Source of the DNA: Flavobacteriales bacterium
Lineage (GTDB): Bacteria > Bacteroidota > Bacteroidia > Flavobacteriales_E > Vicingaceae
DNA length: 64,000 nucleotides
Assembly (NCBI GenBank): GCA_002706365.1
Contig: PALM01000017.1
Location: 80,410-144,409, forward strand
Direction of reading: 5' to 3'
In this document: piece by piece, positions 27,146 to 35,968 of the stretch
Layout: the number at the start of each line of letters is the position of its first letter
Position numbering within the stretch: the stretch's first letter is position 1
Notes under the pieces: generated by a model
The model's input: only the letters and a program-made list of their open reading frames with translations
The model's database searches: none
What the model was told of the DNA's origin: nothing
Made by a program: the position numbers and the translations under genes

Positions 27146-28360
27146 ATGATTCATAGTAAAAGCACATATTCGCTCCTTTTGAGTTTCTTCTTTCTTCTTT
27201 TCACTTCAATGAGTTATTCCCAGAGCCAGGAATCTCAATCTCATCAAATTGAAATGGGAAAGATCAAAAAGAAGAATGAAGATGTAGTGGATCTTGCTAT
27301 CACAAATACTACTGATGAAGCGATCTTTTTATTGAATTATCAATGCGAGCGTCCGATGCGATTCTTAGCCAACCAACCTTACATTGCTTCAGGCCAGACC
27401 GCAGTTTACAGAATCAAAGTAAATCCCAGAGAAGAAGGGGAGTTTGAAGAGCGTTTGCAATTGTATTTCAATCACAGTGAAACGCCTTTTATTTTCTATT
27501 TACGAGGAGATGTGATCGAAGTACCGGTGAACGACTTGCAAAAATGTCCTTCTTTCAAAGATCTTCCTTCTAAAAGAGAATTGGTGCGAAATCAAAGAAG
27601 AGCTCAAGGTAATATTCAAGAATTTGCCATCACTTTAGGAGAGGATAAAGTAGTAGAAGAAATAGCGACAATTGAAGAGGAGCAAGAAGATACTGTTGCC
27701 ACAGCTGTTGCAGTAGTTCCTGCTGTAATCCCAGCCGTAGTTGAAGATACCACCCCTCAGAATGCTACTCCTGCTCCAGTTGTTAAAGACAGTCTGCTCG
27801 GAGAAGAGTATTTACCTAACAATATCATTTTCCTGATCGATGTATCTTCTTCTATGGAAGAGGAAGGTCGCTTCGATCTGCTAAAAATTAGTCTCTATGA
27901 ATTACTCAAGCCATTACGTTCGGTTGATTACCTCAGCATGATCTCCTTTGATGCTGAAGCTGAACTTCTGCTCGCTCCTACCTCATCAATTGAAAAGGAG
28001 AGAATTGAGGAGCGTATTCGAGCATTGAAATCGGGTGGTAGCACCAATGCGGTAAAGGGAATCGACCTCGCATTGAAAACTGCTTATGAGAGTTTCATAG
28101 AAGGAGGGAATAACGAGATCTATCTGGTATCAGATGGAGAGTTCTATTTGGGAAAGTACAATTATAAGAGTCGTCGTAAAATCGAAGAAGCTGCAGCCAA
28201 AGGGATACGAATCTCTGTATTGGCGGTAAAAAGTGAAAGAGAAAGTAGAAAGTCCTTAAAGGAAATTGTAAGTCTGGGTGGAGGTGAATTGATCCGACTA
28301 GAAAGGTCGGGAGATAAAAACAGTATTCTAGAAGCAGTTAAAGAGAATTCGCTTCGATAA
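27146..28360 (+). CDS. Exported protein with Ig-like (DUF1573-like) and VWA domains
   Basis: This 404-residue protein has an export signal (about 1-26, ending MSYSQS), then a beta-rich domain (35-127) that resembles DUF1573/ASH-type Ig folds, an acidic and Pro/Ala-rich linker (165-220), and a von Willebrand A domain (about 226-404). The metal site is complete: Asp232, Ser234 and Ser236 (DVSSS), the Thr in GGSTNAVKG, and VSDGEF. The domain pairing suggests a periplasmic or surface adhesion or scaffolding role. Its stop codon directly abuts that of the convergent small gene at 28361. Confidence 0.8.
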   Translation: MIHSKSTYSLLLSFFFLLFTSMSYSQSQESQSHQIEMGKIKKKNEDVVDLAITNTTDEAIFLLNYQCERPMRFLANQPYIASGQTAVYRIKVNPREEGEFEERLQLYFNHSETPFIFYLRGDVIEVPVNDLQKCPSFKDLPSKRELVRNQRRAQGNIQEFAITLGEDKVVEEIATIEEEQEDTVATAVAVVPAVIPAVVEDTTPQNATPAPVVKDSLLGEEYLPNNIIFLIDVSSSMEEEGRFDLLKISLYELLKPLRSVDYLSMISFDAEAELLLAPTSSIEKERIEERIRALKSGGSTNAVKGIDLALKTAYESFIEGGNNEIYLVSDGEFYLGKYNYKSRRKIEEAAAKGIRISVLAVKSERESRKSLKEIVSLGGGELIRLERSGDKNSILEAVKENSLR

Positions 28361-28531
28361 TTATTTTCCTAATAAATGTTGATTGCTAAGATAAAGTCCT
28401 TGATTGGGCTTTTGACCGAAAGTGTCTTTTTCATTTTCTTTGAACTCTTGAATAAAGACCACGGTAACTGCCAGAGAAAATACTATTGCACAAGAAACAA
28501 TCAGACGCAATGTGTGGTTTTGTGGTTTCAT
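28361..28531 (-). CDS. Small single-helix membrane protein (56 residues)
   Basis: The reverse strand has an open frame from ATG at 28531 to TAA at 28361: MKPQNHTLRLIVSCAIVFSL, then a hydrophobic stretch to VVFIQ, then a polar tail ending HLLGK. One helix spans about residues 9-27. The composition is protein-like, while the overlapping plus-strand frame is Cys- and Asn-rich and not. A TAATTTAG with a TTTG 18 bases before it lies upstream, resembling a promoter. No family is recognised. It is divergent from dxr and convergent with the VWA gene. Confidence 0.6.
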   Translation of the reverse strand: MKPQNHTLRLIVSCAIVFSLAVTVVFIQEFKENEKDTFGQKPNQGLYLSNQHLLGK

Positions 28532-28630
28532 CTTAATGGTGGTAGATGTTTAAGCGGGGCTAAATTATTTATAAATGCCCATTCGCAAATTTGTATACGG
28601 TGATTTTAGGATTAAGGTTTAGTTAAAAGA

Positions 28631-29800
28631 ATGGAAAGTCAGCAAAAGAGAAATATTGCCATATTGGGTTCAACAGGATCTATTGGTTGTCAAGCCCTAG
28701 AGGTAATTGAAGCAAACCCTGATCGTTTTACGGTTGAAGTCTTGAGTGCCTACTCAAGTGCTGACAAATTGATCGAACAAGCTTTGAAGTTCAAGCCTAA
28801 TTGTGTGGTAATTGGGGATGAAGAGCAGTACAAAAAAGTATCTGAAGCGCTTTGGAAAGCAGATATCAAATGCTATGCTGGCTTAGAGGCTCTTACGCAA
28901 GTAGTTGAGATGGAGGAGATCGATATGGTCTTAACTGCAGTAGTTGGAGCTGTTGGTTTAGAACCAACATTAGCCGCAATTCGCGCCGGAAAACCAATTG
29001 CTTTAGCCAATAAAGAAACACTTGTAGTTGCAGGCGAATTGATCATGCAAGAAGCAGCCAAAAGAAGAGTGCCTATCATTCCTGTTGATTCAGAGCATTC
29101 TGCCATTTTCCAGTGCCTGGTAGGAGAAGCCATCAACCCTATAGAGAAGATCATCTTAACCGCTTCTGGAGGTCCTTTCAGAGGCTTTAGCAAAGATCAA
29201 TTGCAAAAGGTAAGTCTGGCCGATGCGCTTAAGCATCCCAATTGGGAAATGGGTGCCAAGATCACCATAGATTCAGCTAGCATGATGAACAAAGGCCTTG
29301 AAGTGATTGAGGCCAAATGGCTATTTCAATTAGAGCCTTCACAGATCGAAGTGATCGTTCATCCCGAGTCTATTGTGCATTCAATCGTTCAATTCAATGA
29401 TGGTAGTATGAAAGCTCAAATGGGCTTGCCAGATATGAAACTGCCTATTCAATATGCTATGGCTTATCCGGAAAGATTAGATTCTAACTTTCCCAGATTC
29501 GATTTTGCCAAATACGCCACTTTGAACTTCGAAAAAGCAGATGAAGATGTGTTTTTGAACCTCAAACTCGCATTTGAAGCATTGGAAATTGGCGGAACAG
29601 CTCCTTGTATACTCAATGCTGCCAATGAGATCACCAATCGTGCATTCCGAGAAGAGAAAATTAGCTTCATCGAGATTGCAGAGCACAATCAGGCGATCAT
29701 GGAAAGCAGTAAGGTCATTCAGAAGGCAAGTCTTGAAGATTATCTGGAAATCGATAAGCAAACACGCCGAATGGCCAAAGAACGCCTGAAAATCAACTAA
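28631..29800 (+). CDS. dxr: 1-deoxy-D-xylulose 5-phosphate reductoisomerase
   Basis: This 389-residue enzyme carries out the second step of the MEP isoprenoid pathway, forming 2-C-methyl-D-erythritol 4-phosphate with NADPH. The NADPH loop LGSTGSIG is at 12-19. ANKETLV, PVDSEHSAIFQCL, TASGGPFR, HPNWEMGAKITIDSASMMNKGLE and HPESIVHS are all in place, with the metal ligands in DSEHS and NKGLE. It is followed by rseP, as in many Bacteroidota, but a promoter element lies in the gap. Confidence 0.97.
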   Translation: MESQQKRNIAILGSTGSIGCQALEVIEANPDRFTVEVLSAYSSADKLIEQALKFKPNCVVIGDEEQYKKVSEALWKADIKCYAGLEALTQVVEMEEIDMVLTAVVGAVGLEPTLAAIRAGKPIALANKETLVVAGELIMQEAAKRRVPIIPVDSEHSAIFQCLVGEAINPIEKIILTASGGPFRGFSKDQLQKVSLADALKHPNWEMGAKITIDSASMMNKGLEVIEAKWLFQLEPSQIEVIVHPESIVHSIVQFNDGSMKAQMGLPDMKLPIQYAMAYPERLDSNFPRFDFAKYATLNFEKADEDVFLNLKLAFEALEIGGTAPCILNAANEITNRAFREEKISFIEIAEHNQAIMESSKVIQKASLEDYLEIDKQTRRMAKERLKIN

Positions 29801-29841
29801 ATCTTAGGATTTTTTAGCTAAAACTATCCTAGCTTAATCCT

Positions 29842-29849
29842 TACTTTTG
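29842..29849 (+). promoter_or_regulatory. -7 element before rseP
   Basis: TACTTTTG, an exact TAnnTTTG match, lies 16 bases before the rseP ATG. Just upstream, TAGGAT (29805-29810) and ATCCTA (29826-29831) flank the palindromic TTTTAGCTAAAA, an AT-rich dyad that could be an operator or a weak end signal for dxr; it has no following T-run. Confidence 0.55.
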
Positions 29850-29865
29850 TGGCTTAAATTTTTGC

Positions 29866-31182
29866 ATGGAAATCTTAATCAAAGCAGCTCAATTAATTCT
29901 CAGTCTATCGATCCTTGTGGTACTTCATGAGCTGGGTCACTTCATTCCTGCTAAGCTTTTTAAAACTAGAGTAGAAAAGTTCTACCTATTCTTCGATCCT
30001 TGGTTTTCTCTATTCAAGTTTAAAAAAGGCGAAACGGAATATGGTGTGGGATGGCTTCCTCTTGGTGGATATGTGAAGATTTCCGGTATGATCGACGAGT
30101 CTATGGACAAGGAGCAAATGAAACAGCCTCCACAACCATGGGAATTCAGATCTAAGCCAGCTTGGCAAAGATTGATCATAATGATCGGCGGTGTTACGGT
30201 AAATGTGATTCTGGGTATTTTGATCTACATCATGGTGCTCTACGTTTGGGGAACACAGTATATTCCAACTGATCAACTTAAATACGGGATTTATGCAGAT
30301 TCTGTAGCCACTGAGATCGGACTTCAAAGTGGCGATAAGATCCTGACCGTTGGAGGTGAGAAAGTTGAGAAGTTCAATGAGATCCCATTGAAGATATTAT
30401 TGGAAGATGCTCGCAGCATTAAAGTAGATCGTGCTGGTGTAGAAGAAGAGATTAAAATTCCAAATGAAGTTGTTGCCGGAATGATCAAAACGCAGGATGC
30501 ATTTATGGAGCCTGCTGTTATTCCAGAAGTAGATTCGGTTTATGGCAAGCCTGCCAAAGATGCTGGAATCCAAGTCAAAGACAGGCTAATTGCTATCAAT
30601 GGAGAAGCTACCCCTTATTTCCAAGATGTAGTAAAAGCACTTCAGAAACAAAAAGGAGAAAGTATTGAATTGATTGTACTTCGCAATGGAGAAGAAGTAG
30701 AATTGAATGCCACAGTGAGCGATCAAGGCACATTGGGTTTTGCAATTACTCCGATAGATGAGCAAATCACATTTGCCACTCAGAAATACGGACTGGTAGA
30801 GTCTGTTCCTGCTGGTATAAATAAAGCCTATAGCTCTTTCGACAACTACATCAAGCAGATCAAATTGATCTTTAAGCCTGAAACTGAGGCTTATAAATCG
30901 CTAGGTGGGTTTATCACCATAGGAAAGGCATTTAGTCCAACTTGGGACTGGCAGAAATTCTGGAGCTTCACAGCTTTCCTTTCAATCATACTTGCTATAA
31001 TGAACATCCTTCCAATACCTGCACTGGATGGGGGTCATGTGATGTTCCTGATCTTTGAGTTGATCACTGGTCGCAAGCCCAATGAGAAAGTTTTAGAGTA
31101 TGCTCAAATTGCGGGTATTGTCATTCTATTGGCGCTAATGGTTTTGGCGAACGGTAATGATATCATGCGATTGTTGCAGTAG
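29866..31182 (+). CDS. rseP: RseP-like site-2 zinc metalloprotease
   Basis: This 438-residue inner-membrane protease cuts transmembrane anti-sigma factors and signal-peptide remnants. The zinc motif HELGH is at 21-25, the third ligand is in NILPIPALDGGH near 380, and two PDZ-like regions lie in the middle (about 125-205 and 215-295). The GxG motif GGYVKISGM is present. It is a plausible protease for the membrane anti-sigma candidate at 46009-47094, though nothing in the sequence links them. Confidence 0.95.
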   Translation: MEILIKAAQLILSLSILVVLHELGHFIPAKLFKTRVEKFYLFFDPWFSLFKFKKGETEYGVGWLPLGGYVKISGMIDESMDKEQMKQPPQPWEFRSKPAWQRLIIMIGGVTVNVILGILIYIMVLYVWGTQYIPTDQLKYGIYADSVATEIGLQSGDKILTVGGEKVEKFNEIPLKILLEDARSIKVDRAGVEEEIKIPNEVVAGMIKTQDAFMEPAVIPEVDSVYGKPAKDAGIQVKDRLIAINGEATPYFQDVVKALQKQKGESIELIVLRNGEEVELNATVSDQGTLGFAITPIDEQITFATQKYGLVESVPAGINKAYSSFDNYIKQIKLIFKPETEAYKSLGGFITIGKAFSPTWDWQKFWSFTAFLSIILAIMNILPIPALDGGHVMFLIFELITGRKPNEKVLEYAQIAGIVILLALMVLANGNDIMRLLQ

Positions 31183-31246
31183 TTTGTTAACAAAGCGCTG
31201 TTTTTAAGTCGCTCTACCCTCTCATTCCCTCACTTTTTTATGGACT

Positions 31247-31254
31247 TACTTTTG
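31247..31254 (+). promoter_or_regulatory. -7 element before the 31269 gene
   Basis: TACTTTTG, an exact TAnnTTTG match, 14 bases before the ATG at 31269. It suggests that the unknown protein and antiporter genes are transcribed apart from rseP. Confidence 0.5.
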
Positions 31255-31268
31255 GGAAAAGCCCAAAT

Positions 31269-32114
31269 ATGAGACCATTAATACTCCTTATCTGCATTTT
31301 GATCAGTCAGCTTGGATTAGCTCAGCATTCCACCCTGCGATTTTTCGATGAGCCCTTTGGATTGGACCAGCAATCGATCTTGGTGGTGCCATTTGAAGAG
31401 AAGATGTATCTCTCTGATGTGAATTCAGAGATAGCCAAAGCAAATCAACTCAGTACTGCTCAAATTATCAGTCGATTCTCAAATGCGATGGATCAGAGTA
31501 TTTACTACGCTTTCAAGGACCGTTGTCAGGTAACCAATTTCAGAAACTTCGATGACGATAGTGCCTCTTCCGACCTCACTTATGTCTATCAAAATGTAGA
31601 CTTGGAATACGTACTGGTCAAGAAAGAAGTAAAAACAAAAGGCGGCATACAATCGCTTACTAAGAAATTCAGCAAGAAGGATAAAGCTTCAGACAAATAC
31701 GATAGAGGAGGACTATCAGATGGTCAGGTGGTTACTAAGAGCGACGAAAGAGAGCGCTATATGAAAGCCGTAGTCAATGATCAGGCGATGTTAGACAGTA
31801 TGAACCAACGCTTTGGCAACAACTTCATCCTTTTTCTAAACGAGCTCGACTTCAAAAATGATTATACCGATGCATTGGCAATGCAGAGGATGGAGTACCA
31901 AAGGGAGCTGAAAGTACACTTCACACTTTACAATAAAGAAGGAGAGCTATTAGCCACTGGTGTGTCTAGAACCATGGTTCCTTCCACAGAAAATAACATA
32001 AATGAAATCACCTCAAAATACTTCCCTATTTTGGCTAAAAATATATTTGAGGCTCTCTTCCCGGCTGAAGATGAGGAAACCTCTGAAGCTAAAGTGAAGC
32101 TACAATGGAAGTAA
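31269..32114 (+). CDS. Exported protein of unknown function
   Basis: This protein has 281 residues. A signal peptide (about 1-19, LILLICILISQLGLAQ) is followed by a mainly soluble mixed alpha/beta chain. There is a basic region near 120-150 (KKEVKTKGGIQSLTKKFSKK) and FILFLNELDFKNDY near 187-200. There is no lipobox Cys. I do not recognise a family; the combination of a self-contained domain and an acidic C-terminus gives no function. Its last ten bases overlap the antiporter gene, so the two may be co-translated. Confidence 0.75.
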   Translation: MRPLILLICILISQLGLAQHSTLRFFDEPFGLDQQSILVVPFEEKMYLSDVNSEIAKANQLSTAQIISRFSNAMDQSIYYAFKDRCQVTNFRNFDDDSASSDLTYVYQNVDLEYVLVKKEVKTKGGIQSLTKKFSKKDKASDKYDRGGLSDGQVVTKSDERERYMKAVVNDQAMLDSMNQRFGNNFILFLNELDFKNDYTDALAMQRMEYQRELKVHFTLYNKEGELLATGVSRTMVPSTENNINEITSKYFPILAKNIFEALFPAEDEETSEAKVKLQWK

Positions 32115-33412
32115 TTGGCCCTTATACCGCAATAATTGCGGTTAGCTTAATCATTATCATTTCTTATTTCTTCAACATCATATCGAAGAAAACGAATATT
32201 CCTTCGGTGCTGATGTTGATTGCCTTGGGCATTGGTCTAAAGCAAGGAATGAACATGCTGAATATGTCGGCAGGTGATCAGCTTTTTAATCTTCTAGAGG
32301 TTCTTGGGATAGTTGGATTGATCATGATCGTACTTGAAGCTGCCTTGGATCTCAAATTAAGCAGCGACAAATGGCCTATCATTTGGAAATCGTTCAGTCT
32401 TGCCCTTCTCTCGCTAATTCTCACTGCTTTGGCATCTGCCTGGATCCTTCATCAGTTCATCATTGATGATTTTTACAGCGCAATTGTCTATGCGGTACCT
32501 CTTTCCATTATGAGCAGTGCCATTATTATTCCTTCAGTAGGTGGGCTATCGGAGCTCAAACGTGAATTCATGGTATATGAGGGCACATTCTCAGATATAC
32601 TGGGAATTATGGTCTTTTACTTCCTATTGGGGAATGCTGGAGTAGAGAGTGGACAAACCGTAGCGGTGAATGTATTCTCCAATATCTCCATTACGGTCTT
32701 GCTCTCTATTGGAATCAGCTATGCCTTGGTACTCATCTTCCAAAACATGACCTCACAGGTGAAACTTTTCATGTTGATCGCAGTACTTCTGATCCTTTAT
32801 TCAGTGGGTAAGCTTTTCCATCTCTCATCTTTGGTGATCATCCTTGTGTTTGGTCTTGTGCTTAACAATTATCAGATCTTTTTTAGGGGGTTTGCTAGAA
32901 AATGGATCGATAAAGTAAAGATCAATGAAGTGCTTGACGATTTTCACCTTGTCACTATTGAGTCTGCTTTTGTGGTGAGAACCTTCTTCTTCGTCCTCTT
33001 TGGTATTAGTATTACACTAAGCAGCTTGTACAATTTCCAAGTAGCATTAATTAGTGTTGCCCTTATCGCAGCTCTCTATGCAATTCGATTTGTAATGGTG
33101 AAGATCTTTGTGCAGAAGGATATATTCCCTCAAGTGTTTTTGAGTCCGCGAGGCCTGATTACCATCTTGCTTTTCTTCGCAATACCCGATGAGTTCAAAG
33201 ACCCCAATTTCGATTCTGGAATTCTGCTTTATGTGATCATAATCAGCTGTATCATAATGGCTTTGGCTCTTGTAATGAGTGGTAAAAAAGTCATTCCAAT
33301 GGAAGAAATTACCTTTCTTTATGGTCAGAAAGATGATAGCGAAGAAAACCCAATAAAAGAATCGGAAACAGAAAATGGAAAAGAGCAGGTCAATCCTAAG
33401 CCAATGGATTAA
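32105..33412 (+). CDS. CPA1-type cation:proton antiporter
   Basis: This 435-residue protein has about twelve membrane helices and a 40-residue charged cytoplasmic tail. The pattern TNIPSVLMLIALGIGL, VLEAALDLKLS, VYEGTFSDILGIMVFY and SPRGLITILLFFAIP fits Na+(K+)/H+ exchangers of the NhaP/KefB-like group. The acidic residues in FSDILG are the expected ion site. Ion choice is not predictable. The 38-base overlap with the next gene is long for a chance join. Confidence 0.88.
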   Translation: MEVIGPYTAIIAVSLIIIISYFFNIISKKTNIPSVLMLIALGIGLKQGMNMLNMSAGDQLFNLLEVLGIVGLIMIVLEAALDLKLSSDKWPIIWKSFSLALLSLILTALASAWILHQFIIDDFYSAIVYAVPLSIMSSAIIIPSVGGLSELKREFMVYEGTFSDILGIMVFYFLLGNAGVESGQTVAVNVFSNISITVLLSIGISYALVLIFQNMTSQVKLFMLIAVLLILYSVGKLFHLSSLVIILVFGLVLNNYQIFFRGFARKWIDKVKINEVLDDFHLVTIESAFVVRTFFFVLFGISITLSSLYNFQVALISVALIAALYAIRFVMVKIFVQKDIFPQVFLSPRGLITILLFFAIPDEFKDPNFDSGILLYVIIISCIIMALALVMSGKKVIPMEEITFLYGQKDDSEENPIKESETENGKEQVNPKPMD

Positions 33413-34715
33413 GAACATAGGTTTTAAAGTTCTCACACTCACACTCACATTTTCTTCCCTTTCTCTTCTCGCTCAAATAAAATCGGGTCCTATGCTCGGT
33501 TATAAAGCTCTGCGCGAAGTTGCAGTTTGGGTTCAGATGGACTCAAGTATGGAGGTTCGGTTCACTTATCATCCTAAAGGTGATGCGGCCAATTTCCAAA
33601 GCAAAAGTCAGATCTCAAATCCTGAAAAAGCCAATACTCTTACCTTCATTGCTAGTGGTCTTGATGTAGGAAGCACCTATGAGTATAAGTTAGTTGATGC
33701 CAATTATAAGCTGCTCGACAAAGGCGAGTTTAGCACTCAAGAACAATGGCAATACAGAAAGGATCCTCCAAACTTTTCATTCTTGATAGGTAGCTGTACC
33801 TATGTGAATGATACTGCATATGATCGTCCTGGTGAGCCTTACGGAAAAGGTTTGGAGATATTCTCAGCTATGCTTGAAAAAGATGCTGAAGCTATGCTGT
33901 GGTTAGGTGATAACATCTATTTGAGACCGGCAGATTGGGATAGTAGAAGTGGAATATATTATCGTTACTCACATTATAAATCTCAGCCTGCACTTCAAGA
34001 ATTCTGGAAGAATTTTCATCATTATGCTATATGGGATGATCATGATTATGGTCCGAACGATGCCAATAGAAGCTTCGTGAATAAGGATATCACATTGGAA
34101 GCTTTCAAAGACTTTTGGGCTAATCCCAATTATGGATTGAACTCAAATGCAGAGGGGATTACAGGAATGTTTTCTTACAATGATGTGGATTTCTTCCTCT
34201 TGGACAATCGCAGCTTTCGAACACCGAATGAAAGGGAGAGCGGAGAACGCTTTATCCTTGGAGATGAGCAGATCGCATGGCTTATAGATGCATTGGTAAG
34301 TAGCAAAGCACGCTTTAAGATCGTGGCAGTTGGAGGGCAACTACTCAATACTGCGGCTTTGTACGAGAACCACTCGACCTTTGCCGAAGAACGGCAAAAG
34401 ATCATTGAATTGATCGAAGAAGAGCAGATTAAGAATGTGGTTTTTCTAAGTGGTGATCGACATAAGACTGAGCTCAGCAAGTATGTTGGAGAAAATGATT
34501 TTACCATCTACGACTTCACCTCATCTCCGCTTAGCTCTACCTCATACAATTCAATTGAGGAGCCTAATACATTAAGAGTAGAGGGCACACATTATGGGGA
34601 GCAAAATTTTGGGATGCTGACTTTTGAAGGTAGCTGGAAAGAAAGGGTATTGGTACTGCAGACTTTCGACAAGAATGGAGAGTTGATTTGGACTCATAAG
34701 ATCAAAGCAAAATAG
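33375..34715 (+). CDS. PhoD-like alkaline phosphatase/phosphodiesterase, exported
   Basis: This protein has 446 residues. The signal segment is near 15-34 (FKVLTLTLTFSSLSLLAQ), then an N-terminal beta domain, then the metallophosphatase core. Metal-site stretches are visible: GSCTYVND, LWLGDNIY, WDDHDYGPND and FLSGDRHKTE. PhoD enzymes use Ca2+ and Fe3+ to release phosphate from esters outside the cytoplasm. The ATG lies 38 bases inside the antiporter gene; no later start keeps the signal intact. Confidence 0.87.
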   Translation: MEKSRSILSQWIKNIGFKVLTLTLTFSSLSLLAQIKSGPMLGYKALREVAVWVQMDSSMEVRFTYHPKGDAANFQSKSQISNPEKANTLTFIASGLDVGSTYEYKLVDANYKLLDKGEFSTQEQWQYRKDPPNFSFLIGSCTYVNDTAYDRPGEPYGKGLEIFSAMLEKDAEAMLWLGDNIYLRPADWDSRSGIYYRYSHYKSQPALQEFWKNFHHYAIWDDHDYGPNDANRSFVNKDITLEAFKDFWANPNYGLNSNAEGITGMFSYNDVDFFLLDNRSFRTPNERESGERFILGDEQIAWLIDALVSSKARFKIVAVGGQLLNTAALYENHSTFAEERQKIIELIEEEQIKNVVFLSGDRHKTELSKYVGENDFTIYDFTSSPLSSTSYNSIEEPNTLRVEGTHYGEQNFGMLTFEGSWKERVLVLQTFDKNGELIWTHKIKAK

Positions 34716-34721
34716 CTGATC

Positions 34722-35159
34722 TTAAAATATCTCGATCAATCTGATAGTACTCTCTACTTGATCCTTATTGATCACGATTGCAGCATCATCGAATTTGGGT
34801 AGGCCTGTAAAAAGACTCTTATTACCTGAGAAGCCAAAAGGCTCAATGGGTATACCCACAAAATTCTTGTCTAGATCTTTATTGTCGTTCACATCGTGAA
34901 TTAGAGACACTGCATATTTTCCTGGAGGCAGATTTGAGAAGATCAAAGTAGGGTTTGAATCTATAACTCTAACTTCAGCAGAAGCAAAGGCGCTCTTTGG
35001 ATTATCTGGAAAGCCAACCTCAGTATTGAATAAAAGAGCTGAAATAGTACCTTCTGCTTTCTTTAAGCCATCAACTTTTATGATGATACTTCCTCTCTTC
35101 TCAAATGAATTTGAATGAAGTCCGGCTAATATCAATACTATGGTAAAGAGATATTTCAT
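34722..35159 (-). CDS. DUF2141 exported protein
   Basis: This protein has 145 residues from the ATG at 35159 (a TTG three codons earlier is possible but adds nothing). A signal peptide is seen at about 1-18, then a single beta-sandwich: VDGLKKAEGTISALLFN, FSNLPPGKYAVSLIHDVNDNKDLDKNFVGIPIEPFGFSGN. This last block is the DUF2141 signature, a small exported domain common in Bacteroidota with no fixed function. It is convergent with PhoD, six bases apart. Confidence 0.85.
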   Translation of the reverse strand: MKYLFTIVLILAGLHSNSFEKRGSIIIKVDGLKKAEGTISALLFNTEVGFPDNPKSAFASAEVRVIDSNPTLIFSNLPPGKYAVSLIHDVNDNKDLDKNFVGIPIEPFGFSGNKSLFTGLPKFDDAAIVINKDQVESTIRLIEIF

Positions 35160-35179
35160 CAGCCGCAAAAATAAGCAGT

Positions 35180-35872
35180 CTAGCTAAAGTATTTACTATT
35201 CCACTCCTCAGTACTGAAGTTTTCACGCATGGTAAACACAAGCATGCATGCTAATCCACAGATACCTATGAAACTATGGACTACTAGAAAAATGAAAACA
35301 TCGAATGATGGGGTTGGTACTGCCCAGGAGAAAACAACAGCAAGTGCCGCTAAGAACCAGAACATACTCATGAAATTCCTCATGGGAAATGCAAGCAAGG
35401 CGCGCAATGCGGATATCTCACCTCCCCATTTGTGAATGAAGTAGAAGCGATTGTTCTTCAGGGGTAGCATTAATATTGGGTCTGAATCCTTATCCGTTAA
35501 GCGAAACAGTTCTTTTGGTGCAATGATCTTAAAGCCATTCAATTGCACGCCAAATTCAGTCTCTAACTTTTTAATCTTCTGGATTGCCGCATAGGGTATC
35601 TCTCCCTTGAAATGTTTGCTATCTAGGAATCTTAATCGATACTTGATACAAAGCTTCTCTATTTGATCAATGGAAAAGATCTGTTCTTGATCTAACAAAC
35701 TCTCGTCGATCGACAGTCCATTCGAACCATTTTCTATCGATTCAATAATCCGTTTTTCGTGCTGTTCTTCGTTCTGAAGAATTCCCTCTACCTCTTCAAG
35801 GATTGATTCAGAAGGATGTTTCTTCTGAATTTTAATGAGCTGCTCGTGTAAGTCTACTGTGTTGATTTTCAT
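35180..35872 (-). CDS. Uncharacterised protein with C-terminal membrane helices
   Basis: This protein has 230 residues from ATG 35872 (the frame also allows TTG at 35884). The first 150 residues look soluble and charged: an N-terminal helical part rich in Glu and Lys, then a beta-rich part with LNGFKIIAPKELFRL. Two hydrophobic helices follow (about 165-185 and 192-215) in front of a charged end. No catalytic motif is visible and I do not recognise it. It reads in the same direction as the DUF2141 gene 20 bases downstream, so they may share a transcript. Confidence 0.7.
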   Translation of the reverse strand: MKINTVDLHEQLIKIQKKHPSESILEEVEGILQNEEQHEKRIIESIENGSNGLSIDESLLDQEQIFSIDQIEKLCIKYRLRFLDSKHFKGEIPYAAIQKIKKLETEFGVQLNGFKIIAPKELFRLTDKDSDPILMLPLKNNRFYFIHKWGGEISALRALLAFPMRNFMSMFWFLAALAVVFSWAVPTPSFDVFIFLVVHSFIGICGLACMLVFTMRENFSTEEWNSKYFS

Positions 35873-35968
35873 ACCAAATTTCAAATGTGAAAAATTTGAG
35901 GTGGCTTATGCCAATTTGGTGTGGTTGTTTGGAATTCATAAAGTTAACGAAGAAAGTCGAAATATGTT

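Noticed and set aside
28376..28603. Plus-strand 75-residue frame before dxr
   Set aside because: Cys- and Asn-rich with no plausible fold; the minus-strand 56-residue frame over the same bases is far more protein-like.
35875..35900. CAAATTT/AAATTTG inverted repeat before the 35872 gene
   Set aside because: The arms are short and AT-rich and no promoter element is aligned with them, so a regulatory role cannot be supported.
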